From a virus: a stretch of 30,838 bases of DNA. Location of the stretch: the IMG/VR virus record IMGVR_UViG_3300030020_000071, positions 1 through 30,838 of that record, one strand, 5' to 3'. The notes below the pieces were generated by a model. That model did no database searches and was not told the DNA's origin. It was given only the letters and a program-made list of their open reading frames with translations. How positions within the stretch are numbered: the stretch's first letter is position 1; the number at the start of each line of letters is the position of its first letter. Below, in pieces: positions 1-5,878 of this stretch. The position numbers and the translations under genes were made by a program.

Positions 1-146
1 GATACTATGAAGTAAAGAACTGGGAAGATTATAATATTGATTATCAGTATTATATAAATAAGGCAAATGAAATAGTTGATAAAGTTGACCCTGTTTTTAA
101 GAGAGATAGAAAACTTAGAGAAAGTGGTCAAATTAGTATGTTTTAG
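1..146 (+). CDS. C-terminal end of a clamp-binding protein, possibly DNA polymerase (partial)
   Basis: The window opens inside this gene; reading from base 3 gives 47 residues to TAG at 144-146. The protein ends in KLRESGQISMF. The last residues QISMF fit the consensus of bacterial sliding-clamp binding peptides (QL[SD]LF), which often form the extreme C-terminus of DNA polymerases such as Pol II. The tyrosine-rich helix before it (DYQYYINKANEIVDKV) recalls the end of family B polymerases. Any other clamp client is possible, since the catalytic part lies outside the window. The next gene starts two bases after the stop. Confidence 0.45.
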   Translation, partial: YYEVKNWEDYNIDYQYYINKANEIVDKVDPVFKRDRKLRESGQISMF

Positions 147-148
147 CT

Positions 149-340
149 ATGAAAAATAAATACAAACTAACAGTATTACCAACTAACTCTCAGGTATATA
201 GGATATACAAACTTGGCCCCCAGGACAACTGGATAGGTGTAGGGTACTACTATCTAAAGAATAAGGCAATATCGGGTAGTTTTGCTATAGGGGATATGAT
301 GGAGATAGTTAATTGTTGTAATGAAGTAAAACTGAATTAA
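149..340 (+). CDS. Small hypothetical phage protein
   Basis: This 63-residue protein is not recognised. It is rich in tyrosine and other aromatic residues (for example VYRIYKLG and VGYYYL), suggesting a small beta-rich domain, and has no signal peptide or metal-binding pattern. It starts two bases after the upstream stop and its own stop abuts the next ATG, so it is almost certainly cotranscribed and translationally coupled with both neighbours. Confidence 0.7.
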   Translation: MKNKYKLTVLPTNSQVYRIYKLGPQDNWIGVGYYYLKNKAISGSFAIGDMMEIVNCCNEVKLN

Positions 341-892
341 ATGAAAAGAACTATAGAGTCAATTAAAGAGAATGAGGTAGTCTGGTGCAAATCCCCCGAA
401 GAGGCAAAAAAGTTTGAAAGGTTACTACATGAATCAGATAAGGCTTGGTGTGATGGTGATAGTTATATAGAATCAAGTAGAAGCACTGAATACTATGGAC
501 ATCTTTGCTATTGGGTAAATGCAGGAGGATATTCTGCTAAAGAATATTATGAAAGTGAAAGTTACATAATCACTCCAGCTATAGAGTTTATAGAAGATCA
601 GCAAACTGCTCCTGTAGAACAAAAAGAGGAGGAGGAAGAAGAAGATATATATGATGCAGTACTTAGTTTTAGGGAAAATCATCCAGAAGAAGTTAAGAAA
701 TTGTTTGATAGTTTAAACCCCCCTGTACAAGTGAAAAGTGTTCCTTATCAACTATGTCCAATGTGTCATGGAGAAAAACAAATAGTTAGTAGTTTAAGAA
801 GGTCACAAGATGGACAAGTACAATCATCAATAACGATAAAGTGTCACATCTGTAAAGGGGAAGGTATTATACCTCAATTTGTAATAGAGTAA
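341..892 (+). CDS. Zinc-finger protein with DnaJ-type CxxCxG motifs
   Basis: The 183-residue product starts directly after the previous stop. Around residues 95-104 there is a run of glutamates (EEEEEEDIYD) acting as an acidic linker. The C-terminal 45 residues carry two CxxCxG units, CPMCHGEK and CHICKGEG, the arrangement of half of a DnaJ-type zinc finger; the four cysteines would bind one zinc ion. Such modules mediate protein or nucleic-acid contacts. The N-terminal 90 residues are not recognised. There is no J domain, so this is not a DnaJ co-chaperone. Role unknown. Confidence 0.75.
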   Translation: MKRTIESIKENEVVWCKSPEEAKKFERLLHESDKAWCDGDSYIESSRSTEYYGHLCYWVNAGGYSAKEYYESESYIITPAIEFIEDQQTAPVEQKEEEEEEDIYDAVLSFRENHPEEVKKLFDSLNPPVQVKSVPYQLCPMCHGEKQIVSSLRRSQDGQVQSSITIKCHICKGEGIIPQFVIE

Positions 893-907
893 CTAAACAA
901 AAATCAA

Positions 908-1141
908 ATGAAAGCATTTATAGTAACTTATGAATTAGCTGACCCCGATACACACAAGTTCGTTTGTCAGATTGATAATGCAAGTATCTTAGTAGAAGAT
1001 AGACCTGATGTTATAAAAGAATTGAGGAGAATGTACCCAATGTTCAAAGTCGATTTGACAACAATAAATTGGGATACTGAAATAAACTCAGCACTTGAAC
1101 ATTTAGGTAAAAGACATAATGAATTTTATAATCCAATGTAA
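908..1141 (+). CDS. Small hypothetical protein
   Basis: A 77-residue protein that opens with a hydrophobic strand (MKAFIVTYEL) followed by alternating strand-like and helix-like segments, with no recognisable motif. It sits 15 bases after the zinc-finger gene and 11 bases before the GHKL-type ATPase gene in the same direction, so it probably belongs to the same transcript. Function unknown. Confidence 0.7.
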   Translation: MKAFIVTYELADPDTHKFVCQIDNASILVEDRPDVIKELRRMYPMFKVDLTTINWDTEINSALEHLGKRHNEFYNPM

Positions 1142-1152
1142 TACAAAAACTC

Positions 1153-2817
1153 ATGAAATATTTAAAAATTACTAATAAAGGAGAACTAGATATAAGGTTG
1201 ATAGCTCTCATGGGAGGAACAACTAAAGCTAATGCAAAATATAAGATAGGTCAATTTGGTACGGGATTGAAATATACCCTGGCATATTTGTTCAGGAATA
1301 ATCTTGATTTTAAGATATTCTCTGGAACTAATGAAGCACAAATAACTACAGAAAAAGAAGATATACAAGGAACAGAGTTTGAGATCATTTGTATAAATGG
1401 ACAGAGGACATCTATAACAATAGGTATGGGTATGGAGTGGAAACCCTGGATGATCATTAGGGAAATTTGGTCAAATAGTTTAGATGAAGGAGATGCACAG
1501 AAGAACATAACAGAAGAAATAGTTGGTGAAGAAGGAATAACATCATTCTACATACAAATAACCCCCGAGATACAGGAAGTGATTAGTAATTGGGAGCAGT
1601 ACTTTATGCCAGAGGAAGAAGTACCAATATTCCAAAATGGAGTATTTAAAGTTTATCCATCATCAGGTAATCTGTGTATCTATAAAAATGGTATACTGAT
1701 ACTAAGAGACCCTGATCAAAAATCAGTGTTTAGTTATGATTACAAAGATGCTGAAATTAATGAACTGCGAGAATTTAAAGATAGTAGGTCACTTGTTGTG
1801 TCATCAGCTATTAAATTGCTAGATTCAATATCCATAAACCACTTTGTAAATAATGTAGGCCCAGATGATTATGAAGGTAGTTCTGCAGTAGATTACAATT
1901 GGTATCAAGATTGGAGTGAGGCATGGAAATCATTTGTGATCAATAGTAGACTTATAACAGACAAGATAAAACAAAGATATAGTAGTTATGGGTATGGCTA
2001 TAATGAAAAAGAATATGCTACTATCCCACAAGTACTATACAATGCTTTATCTAAAGATCTTGGTAATTTAGGAGAAATTGATACAACAGAAGATAAGAAA
2101 GATGGAGGAATTGCATTCTTTCCTATAGAGGGGACAGATGTAGAAAAGAAAGTGAAGATCTGTTTACAGGAGTTATCAGATGTGGGATATATTATACCAA
2201 AGGAAACAAAAATACTATATGGAATATATAGAAGGGAGGATTCTTATATCGTTGTAGAAAATAATAAGATTTTGGTGAATCTTGCTACTAAAGACCTTGA
2301 TAAAAAGGAGATTAAGATTCACTTGATTAGGTCTTACGAACAACTAAAAAAGAGGTTTTCAGGTTCTGAAAATAGTGCTAATTATTTTATCTCAATGTAC
2401 CTTGATCAAATAGTTAAAGATAAGGAAGAATTGATAGATAGTAGCCCTATTGAGCCTATATACTTAGGTTTTGAATTAACTATGCCAAATGTGGGTTCTT
2501 GGAATGGTAGATGGACAGGAGCCGATGATCTACATTATAGTAGCAAGAAAGTAAGTCTGGGTAAGTTAAAAGAACTACTGCAAGATGGGGATGTTGAAAA
2601 CTTCCATTATGATTTTGGTGACGGTTGGGCAGCAAATGTCAAAGTTTATACAACTAATGCCAGGGAAAATGAAGAAAAAACAAAACTATCAAAAGGTTTC
2701 TCGGGTTATGAATGGATGATAGATAGTATCCTAGATATAGGGGAAATAATGACTAATGATAACAGATGGGAATATAAAAAGAATCAGGAAAAAGTAGAAA
2801 GCAAACTTACTCAGTAA
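1153..2817 (+). CDS. GHKL-type ATPase-like protein with permuted motifs
   Basis: This 554-residue protein has two motifs of the GHKL (gyrase, Hsp90, histidine kinase, MutL) ATP-binding fold. A glycine-rich lid motif, IGQFGTGLKY, lies at about residues 32-41, and an N-box-like helix, REIWSNSLDEGD, with the expected Glu, Asn and Asp, lies at about 103-114. In classical GHKL proteins the N box comes first, so the order here is permuted. I recall phage and plasmid proteins of unknown function with this N-terminal pattern. The last 110 residues look like a separate domain (FELTMPNVGSW at about 440, HYDFGDGW at about 485). ATP binding is likely from the motifs; the role is unknown. Nothing in the sequence says whether it remodels proteins, acts on DNA or counters host defence. 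It is the last gene before the structured intergenic region. Confidence 0.65.
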   Translation: MKYLKITNKGELDIRLIALMGGTTKANAKYKIGQFGTGLKYTLAYLFRNNLDFKIFSGTNEAQITTEKEDIQGTEFEIICINGQRTSITIGMGMEWKPWMIIREIWSNSLDEGDAQKNITEEIVGEEGITSFYIQITPEIQEVISNWEQYFMPEEEVPIFQNGVFKVYPSSGNLCIYKNGILILRDPDQKSVFSYDYKDAEINELREFKDSRSLVVSSAIKLLDSISINHFVNNVGPDDYEGSSAVDYNWYQDWSEAWKSFVINSRLITDKIKQRYSSYGYGYNEKEYATIPQVLYNALSKDLGNLGEIDTTEDKKDGGIAFFPIEGTDVEKKVKICLQELSDVGYIIPKETKILYGIYRREDSYIVVENNKILVNLATKDLDKKEIKIHLIRSYEQLKKRFSGSENSANYFISMYLDQIVKDKEELIDSSPIEPIYLGFELTMPNVGSWNGRWTGADDLHYSSKKVSLGKLKELLQDGDVENFHYDFGDGWAANVKVYTTNARENEEKTKLSKGFSGYEWMIDSILDIGEIMTNDNRWEYKKNQEKVESKLTQ

Positions 2818-2823
2818 AAATAG

Positions 2824-2842
2824 TTTCAAAAAGATTTTGAAA
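2824..2842. promoter_or_regulatory. Perfect inverted repeat over the -33 element of the 2836-2865 promoter
   Basis: TTTCAAAA and TTTTGAAA form 8-base arms around a 3-base spacer, directly after the stop at 2817. The right arm contains the TTTG proposed as the -33 element, so this could be an operator. It could instead be a weak AT-only hairpin ending the upstream transcript. A palindrome overlaps the -33 element in the same way at 15340-15359. Confidence 0.4.
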
Positions 2843-2865
2843 TACAAAAGTAATTTGTAATTTTG
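2836..2865 (+). promoter_or_regulatory. Bacteroidota-type promoter for the structured RNA region
   Basis: TTTG at 2836-2839 and TAATTTTG at 2858-2865 match the Bacteroidota -33 (TTTG) and -7 (TAnnTTTG) elements with an 18-base spacer, slightly under the usual 19-21. Transcription would start about five bases after the -7 element, near 2870-2871, just before the first long helix at 2875. This placement suggests that the RNA, not only the genes beyond 3376, is the intended product. Confidence 0.6.
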
Positions 2866-2869
2866 TAAA

Positions 2870-3345
2870 GTCAATGTGAACCGTGGAAAGTTTATTGGCA
2901 AATTGGATAAACTATAAACTAATTCCCCTTTATGGGAATACAGATAAGAGACCCCAGTCAGAACTTCCACGGTTCATAAGGCTGGGGTTTTCTACTGTTA
3001 CTAATCCTCATGATACCTGTAAACGAGTATAACCAGGTAAATTAATAACACAGTAAAACCAGAAAGTCTATAGGCTGCAGTAGATCCTGTAAGATTTAGC
3101 TAACTATAGAAATAAGAATGGATGTTGTGAAATTTCCTGCTCTGTGTGTAACTTCACAACAGGACCTCGTGAGAACTGTAAATGCAGCATCCCCCCGAAG
3201 TCGAGGGAACATAGATTAAGAAGCTATGAGGTTGAGGTTGGTACTGAATTGAAAAGAAGATACTCAGATAACTCTTCTTGAACCTACTGAGAGTACCTCA
3301 AACCCCTTCGGGGTAAAAGGGGAAGGTCTCACGAGGGAAAAAGTT
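2870..3345 (+). ncRNA. Candidate large structured non-coding RNA (about 475 nt)
   Basis: The gap 2818-3375 has no credible ORF but is full of complementary segments. Pairings seen by eye: 2877-2888 with 2965-2976 (12 perfect, extendable to 14); hairpin 2922-2927/2934-2939; 2951-2957 with 2982-2988; 2993-2998/3050-3055 enclosing 3014-3019/3034-3039; 3067-3073/3104-3110 enclosing 3081-3086/3093-3098; 3123-3131 with 3153-3161 (9 perfect); long-range 3165-3174 with 3327-3336 (10 perfect, 152 bases apart) enclosing 3210-3214/3224-3228, 3232-3238/3295-3301, 3254-3260/3273-3279 and an ACCCC-TTC-GGGGT hairpin at 3302-3314. GC content is visibly higher than in flanking genes, and a promoter would start RNA at about 2870. 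Size and phage setting resemble the large ornate RNAs GOLLD and ROOL, but I see no sequence signature of either. The 3' end is uncertain because no strong terminator precedes the ATG at 3376. It may instead be a very long leader. Confidence 0.6.
2948..2995 (+). terminator. Terminator-like hairpin inside the structured region, possible attenuator
   Basis: ACCCCAG at 2951-2957 pairs with CTGGGGT at 2982-2988 and is followed by TTTTCT, the form of an intrinsic terminator with a 24-base loop. The loop contains 2965-2976, the 3' arm of the 12-base-pair helix starting at 2877. The two helices therefore cross: they form a pseudoknot or exclude each other as terminator and antiterminator. Confidence 0.45.
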
Positions 3346-3375
3346 CTTATCAAAATAAGTGTAAGTGTAAAACGT

Positions 3376-3582
3376 ATGGAAAACGAACTAATAGAAGTAG
3401 AAATAACTGTCAGTAAGAAAAACAAATTCAAGTTACTGGTAGATGAGTATACAGCAAGTAATTTACAGGCATGTATAGATAACTGGAGTATGAGAACAAA
3501 TAAGTATACACAGCAGTCATTAGCAGACTATATAAATAGTAAGGATTATGCAGGATGTAAAGCAAAAATAATAAAATCGTAA
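3376..3582 (+). CDS. Small hypothetical protein, first gene after the structured RNA
   Basis: A 68-residue protein with an acidic N-terminus and basic C-terminus (ending KAKIIKS), no recognised motif. The ATG follows the A-rich leader tgtaaaacgt. A hairpin (CTTAT-CAAA-ATAAG, 3346-3359) lies just upstream. It is followed after three bases by the next gene. If the region 2870-3345 is a leader rather than a free RNA, this is the first gene it would control. Confidence 0.65.
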   Translation: MENELIEVEITVSKKNKFKLLVDEYTASNLQACIDNWSMRTNKYTQQSLADYINSKDYAGCKAKIIKS

Positions 3583-3585
3583 GTT

Positions 3586-3822
3586 ATGATAATAACAGAT
3601 GAAATAATTACAAAAGCAGGAGAGTTAGAAGAAACTTTTCACGCACAAATAAATCAGATAATAGAGAAAGGAAGTAGTACTGTTAGTTATGAAAGTATGA
3701 GATCAGCAGTAGTTAATCTCAAATTAGCTGAACTGGAGTTACGTATAGAGAAACTGGAAAATGGTAAAGTAGATAAACTTTCCCCCTCAGAAGCAAGTGA
3801 ACTTTTAAAAGATATTAAATAA
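3586..3822 (+). CDS. Small helical, coiled-coil-like protein
   Basis: The 78 residues are predicted almost wholly helical; the stretch LKLAELELRIEKLENGKVDKL at roughly residues 45-65 has heptad-like leucine and isoleucine spacing typical of a short coiled coil, so a dimer is plausible. No enzymatic motif is visible. Coupled with its upstream neighbour by a three-base gap. Confidence 0.65.
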   Translation: MIITDEIITKAGELEETFHAQINQIIEKGSSTVSYESMRSAVVNLKLAELELRIEKLENGKVDKLSPSEASELLKDIK

Positions 3823-3842
3823 CAATCAAAAAATCAAAAACA

Positions 3843-4130
3843 ATGTTAAAAACACCAAGTACACAGCAATTAGTAGAAGTAGCTAATGAAGGACTCGTAG
3901 CACTTTTAGACCAAAATGTATTAATCTTTTGTTTTAACTATTTCTATTATGGTAAATTAGTAGGAGTAAATGATAGTTGTATAAAACTGCAAAATGTATA
4001 TCAGGTATTTGAAACTGGTGCGTTTAGTGATAGTAAGTACAAAGATGCTCAAAAGTTAGCAGAAGAATGGTATATACAGATATCAGCAATTGAAAGTTTT
4101 GGTAAATCGTTTAAGGTTACTTCTCTTTAA
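3843..4130 (+). CDS. Conserved phage protein of unknown function (GVND / FETGAF type)
   Basis: This 95-residue protein carries the pattern GKLVGVNDSCIKL, then VFETGAFSDSKYKDAQ, then a tail with SAIESFGKS. I recall a widespread phage and prophage family with the same signature (GKL.GVND.C..L, .YETG.F, DAQKL, .ESFG) whose function is not known to me. The central strands could form a small barrel. From memory, relatives often lie beside low-complexity glycine-dipeptide ORFs; here the GGTCAN repeat lies directly downstream. Confidence 0.7.
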   Translation: MLKTPSTQQLVEVANEGLVALLDQNVLIFCFNYFYYGKLVGVNDSCIKLQNVYQVFETGAFSDSKYKDAQKLAEEWYIQISAIESFGKSFKVTSL

Positions 4131-4140
4131 AACTAATTTT

Positions 4141-4356
4141 ATGCAAATAGCAAGTAGGCCACATGCAAATAGATATAGGTCAAGGTCATGGTCAGGGTCA
4201 GGGTCAAGGTCAAGGTCATGGTCATGGTCAAGGTCAGGGTCATGGTCATGGTCATGGTCAAGGTCAGGGTCATGGTCATGGTCAGGGTCAGGGTCAGGGT
4301 CAAGGTCATGGTCATGGTCAGGGTCAGGGTCAAGGTCAGGGTCAAGGTCAGTATAA
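4141..4356 (+). CDS. Possible Arg/Ser/Trp/Gly repeat protein (one reading of the GGTCAN array)
   Basis: From the ATG at 4141, which follows the typical leader aaactaatttt ten bases after the upstream stop, the array is read as TCA plus AGG, TGG or GGG, giving alternating Ser with Arg, Trp or Gly (71 residues, beginning [12 protein letters not shown]). The start context is better than that of the overlapping alternative at 4163. However, every variable base is non-synonymous in this frame, which argues against selection on this product. At most one of the two readings is likely to be expressed. Confidence 0.3.
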   Translation: MQIASRPHANRYRSRSWSGSGSRSRSWSWSRSGSWSWSWSRSGSWSWSGSGSGSRSWSWSGSGSRSGSRSV

Positions 4357-4369
4357 AAAATTTCTATAA
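4163..4369 (+). CDS. Possible Gly-Gln/Gly-His repeat protein (alternative reading of the GGTCAN array)
   Basis: From the ATG at 4163 the array reads GGT CAA/CAG/CAT, a 68-residue protein MQIDI followed by 29 Gly-Gln or Gly-His dipeptides and YKKFL. A/G differences are synonymous in this frame, and glycine-dipeptide proteins next to relatives of the preceding gene are something I recall from other phages, which favours it. Histidine-rich repeats could bind metal ions. Against it, the GGT codon never varies, pointing to homogenisation by slippage instead of protein-level selection. Confidence 0.4.
   Translation: MQIDIGQGHGQGQGQGQGHGHGQGQGHGHGHGQGQGHGHGQGQGQGQGHGHGQGQGQGQGQGQYKKFL
4178..4351 (+). 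repeat. Perfect 29-unit GGTCAN hexanucleotide tandem array
   Basis: Twenty-nine uninterrupted 6-base units, each GGTCA followed by A, G or T and never C, fill 174 bases. The unit is open in all three forward frames. A 10-base direct repeat (ATGCAAATAG at 4141 and 4163) precedes it, each copy supplying a potential start codon in a different frame. Expansion by replication slippage is the likely origin. Confidence 0.97.
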
Positions 4370-4402
4370 ACCCTATCACTTATTGATTAAATCGTACACA
4401 AA

Positions 4403-5011
4403 ATGAACTTAATAGATATAAACGAATCGCAAATTAAAGCTTTAAGTAAAGTTTCTCTTAACCTCACACACTTTTGGTTACTACACCTACTCTCGGGGGT
4501 AGATACAGTAGTATATATCCCCCAGATAAGAGAAAGAAAGTTATTAGAAGATAGAGGGTTAATTAGTAAGAAAGGTATCCTACCAGCAGGGGAAGCGTTT
4601 TATAAACAGATATGTGATACTAAGTTAGAAACCCCCGTGAGTAAGAAAGTGAAGGAAGAGGCAATAGATAATGGTTTTAGTGAGTTCTGGAATAGTTATC
4701 CAGCAAGTGCTAACTTCTCATATCGGGGAATGACATTCAAGTCAGAGAGAGCCTTAAGAAGCAATAAGCAAGTATGTGAGATGCTATACAACGCAGCTAT
4801 CTCTAAAGGGGAAGTAACCAAAGAACAGATACTGGCAGCACTTAAATACCAGGTACGGGAAGCAAAAGAAGCAAGTTTTAAAACAGGTACAAATAAGCTA
4901 CAGTTCTTCCCTGGGGTAGAACCCTATTTGAGACAAGAAAAGTATATGGCTTTCATAGAAGTAGCTACAGAACATTCAGATGAACAACCAAGTGATTCTT
5001 GTTGGGCATAG
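4403..5011 (+). CDS. Putative replication initiator or helicase loader
   Basis: The 202-residue protein has an N-terminal segment (about 5-70) with a winged-helix look (ESQIKALSKVSL, then RKLLEDRGLISKKGILPAGE). Its C-terminal part has FSEFWNSYPASANFSYRG at about 93-110 and FFPGVEPYLRQEKYMAF near the end. The pairing FxEFWxxYP with a late (Y/F)P-x-x-(Y/F)L-x-Q-x-(K/R) is seen in replisome organisers and DnaT/DnaD-like helicase loaders of phages. The DnaB-type helicase gene follows less than 900 bases on, consistent with this role. Confident that it is a gene; the function is inferred. Confidence 0.5.
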   Translation: MNLIDINESQIKALSKVSLNLTHFWLLHLLSGVDTVVYIPQIRERKLLEDRGLISKKGILPAGEAFYKQICDTKLETPVSKKVKEEAIDNGFSEFWNSYPASANFSYRGMTFKSERALRSNKQVCEMLYNAAISKGEVTKEQILAALKYQVREAKEASFKTGTNKLQFFPGVEPYLRQEKYMAFIEVATEHSDEQPSDSCWA

Positions 5012-5032
5012 TTAAACCAAAAAAATAACAAA

Positions 5033-5716
5033 ATGGATATAGCAATAATAGCACAGGAGAAAATAAATAAACTTGTGTCAGATGGTTCAATAGACACCAT
5101 GATAGAAACACAGATAAAGAAAACACTGGAATCAACAATAAGTGATGTATTCAGGGAATATAGTGATTTTGGTAAGGATTTGAAAAAGGTAATCAGCGAT
5201 AAGTTAAAAGTTAACCTTGAACAAATTGATATTCCCCTATACAGCAATAAAATAATGCAGGTTATAAAAACTACATTGGTGGCAACTGCATTAGAACCAT
5301 CCATAAAAAGGATACAGGAATCAGTAAATAGTTGTCTTAATCAAATAGAAAAGAAGAACTGGAAATTGTCAGAGATCATACGAAAATATCTAAATGACAA
5401 TTATGGAAATGAAGATGCTACCTATGAAACAACAGAACCTGAATATAGTAGTTTCTGGGTCAATATAGGGAATAAAAAAGCATCATACAGTTATGGTACT
5501 AAAAATGATAAAGATCTACGGTTAATAGTAGACAGCAAGACAAATGTGATCAGGAATGTATGGTATCAAAATAAGCCCCTGAATGGTTTAAAAGTAGATA
5601 GGTTATACAATTTTGAAATGTTCCTAATGGGGTTATGGATAAATGAATGTGTACTGGAAATAGATGAAGATGAATCCGATGAAGCCTGTATAAGAGAAAA
5701 TGAATGTCACTGTTAA
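5033..5716 (+). CDS. Conserved phage protein of unknown function (YSDFGKDLKK type)
   Basis: This 227-residue protein starts with a long helical region (1-110) containing EYSDFGKDLKKVISDKL and LEQIDIPLY, a pattern I recall from phage hypothetical proteins with a SYSDFGK.L.....L segment. The second half is mixed strand and helix, and the C-terminus is acidic then Cys/His containing (DEDESDEACIRENECHC). No catalytic motif. Its position between the putative loader and the helicase suggests a replication-linked role, but that is inference only. Confidence 0.6.
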   Translation: MDIAIIAQEKINKLVSDGSIDTMIETQIKKTLESTISDVFREYSDFGKDLKKVISDKLKVNLEQIDIPLYSNKIMQVIKTTLVATALEPSIKRIQESVNSCLNQIEKKNWKLSEIIRKYLNDNYGNEDATYETTEPEYSSFWVNIGNKKASYSYGTKNDKDLRLIVDSKTNVIRNVWYQNKPLNGLKVDRLYNFEMFLMGLWINECVLEIDEDESDEACIRENECHC

Positions 5717-5728
5717 AAATCAAAAATT

Positions 5729-5878
5729 ATGTACATAGTAATAGAATGTTGGCCTGATGCAGAACATGCAGAAATAGTAAGTGTACCAGAAACAGGTTGG
5801 AACAAAACATTTGATACAAGAGAGGAAGCACAAGAAGAAGTTGATGATTGTCAAAATGGAATAATAATAGAGATATGA
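5729..5878 (+). CDS. Tiny acidic hypothetical protein
   Basis: A 49-residue acidic protein (starts MYIVIECWPDAEHAEIV, ends GIIIEI). The ATG follows the typical leader aatcaaaaatt, and its TGA overlaps the helicase ATG as ATGA, so the two are translationally coupled. The pattern of an N-terminal strand, then TFDTREEAQEEV in a helix, resembles small alpha/beta proteins of phages. Function unknown. Confidence 0.6.
   Translation: MYIVIECWPDAEHAEIVSVPETGWNKTFDTREEAQEEVDDCQNGIIIEI

Noticed and set aside
2731-2970. Minus-strand ORF of 79 codons entering the structured gap
   Set aside because: It is a shadow of the GHKL-type gene and the gap, opposite to all other genes, without a leader.
2960-2990. 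tRNA T-arm-like GGTTCA segment
   Set aside because: The surrounding pairs form other helices and no acceptor or anticodon stem can be drawn.
2877-3336. Group I or group II intron, tmRNA or RNase P RNA
   Set aside because: The flanking genes are both complete, so there is no split exon. I could not find the catalytic core motifs of introns, a domain V, a tmRNA acceptor end, or the conserved RNase P segments.
4178-4351. CRISPR-like array
   Set aside because: There are no spacers; it is a contiguous 6-base tandem repeat.
4083-4379. Minus-strand ORFs reading the GGTCAN array as Asp-Pro/Asp-His or Thr-Leu/Thr-Met repeats
   Set aside because: The hexamer array is open on both strands because the unit contains no stop. 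All other genes are on the + strand and these ORFs have no proper start context.
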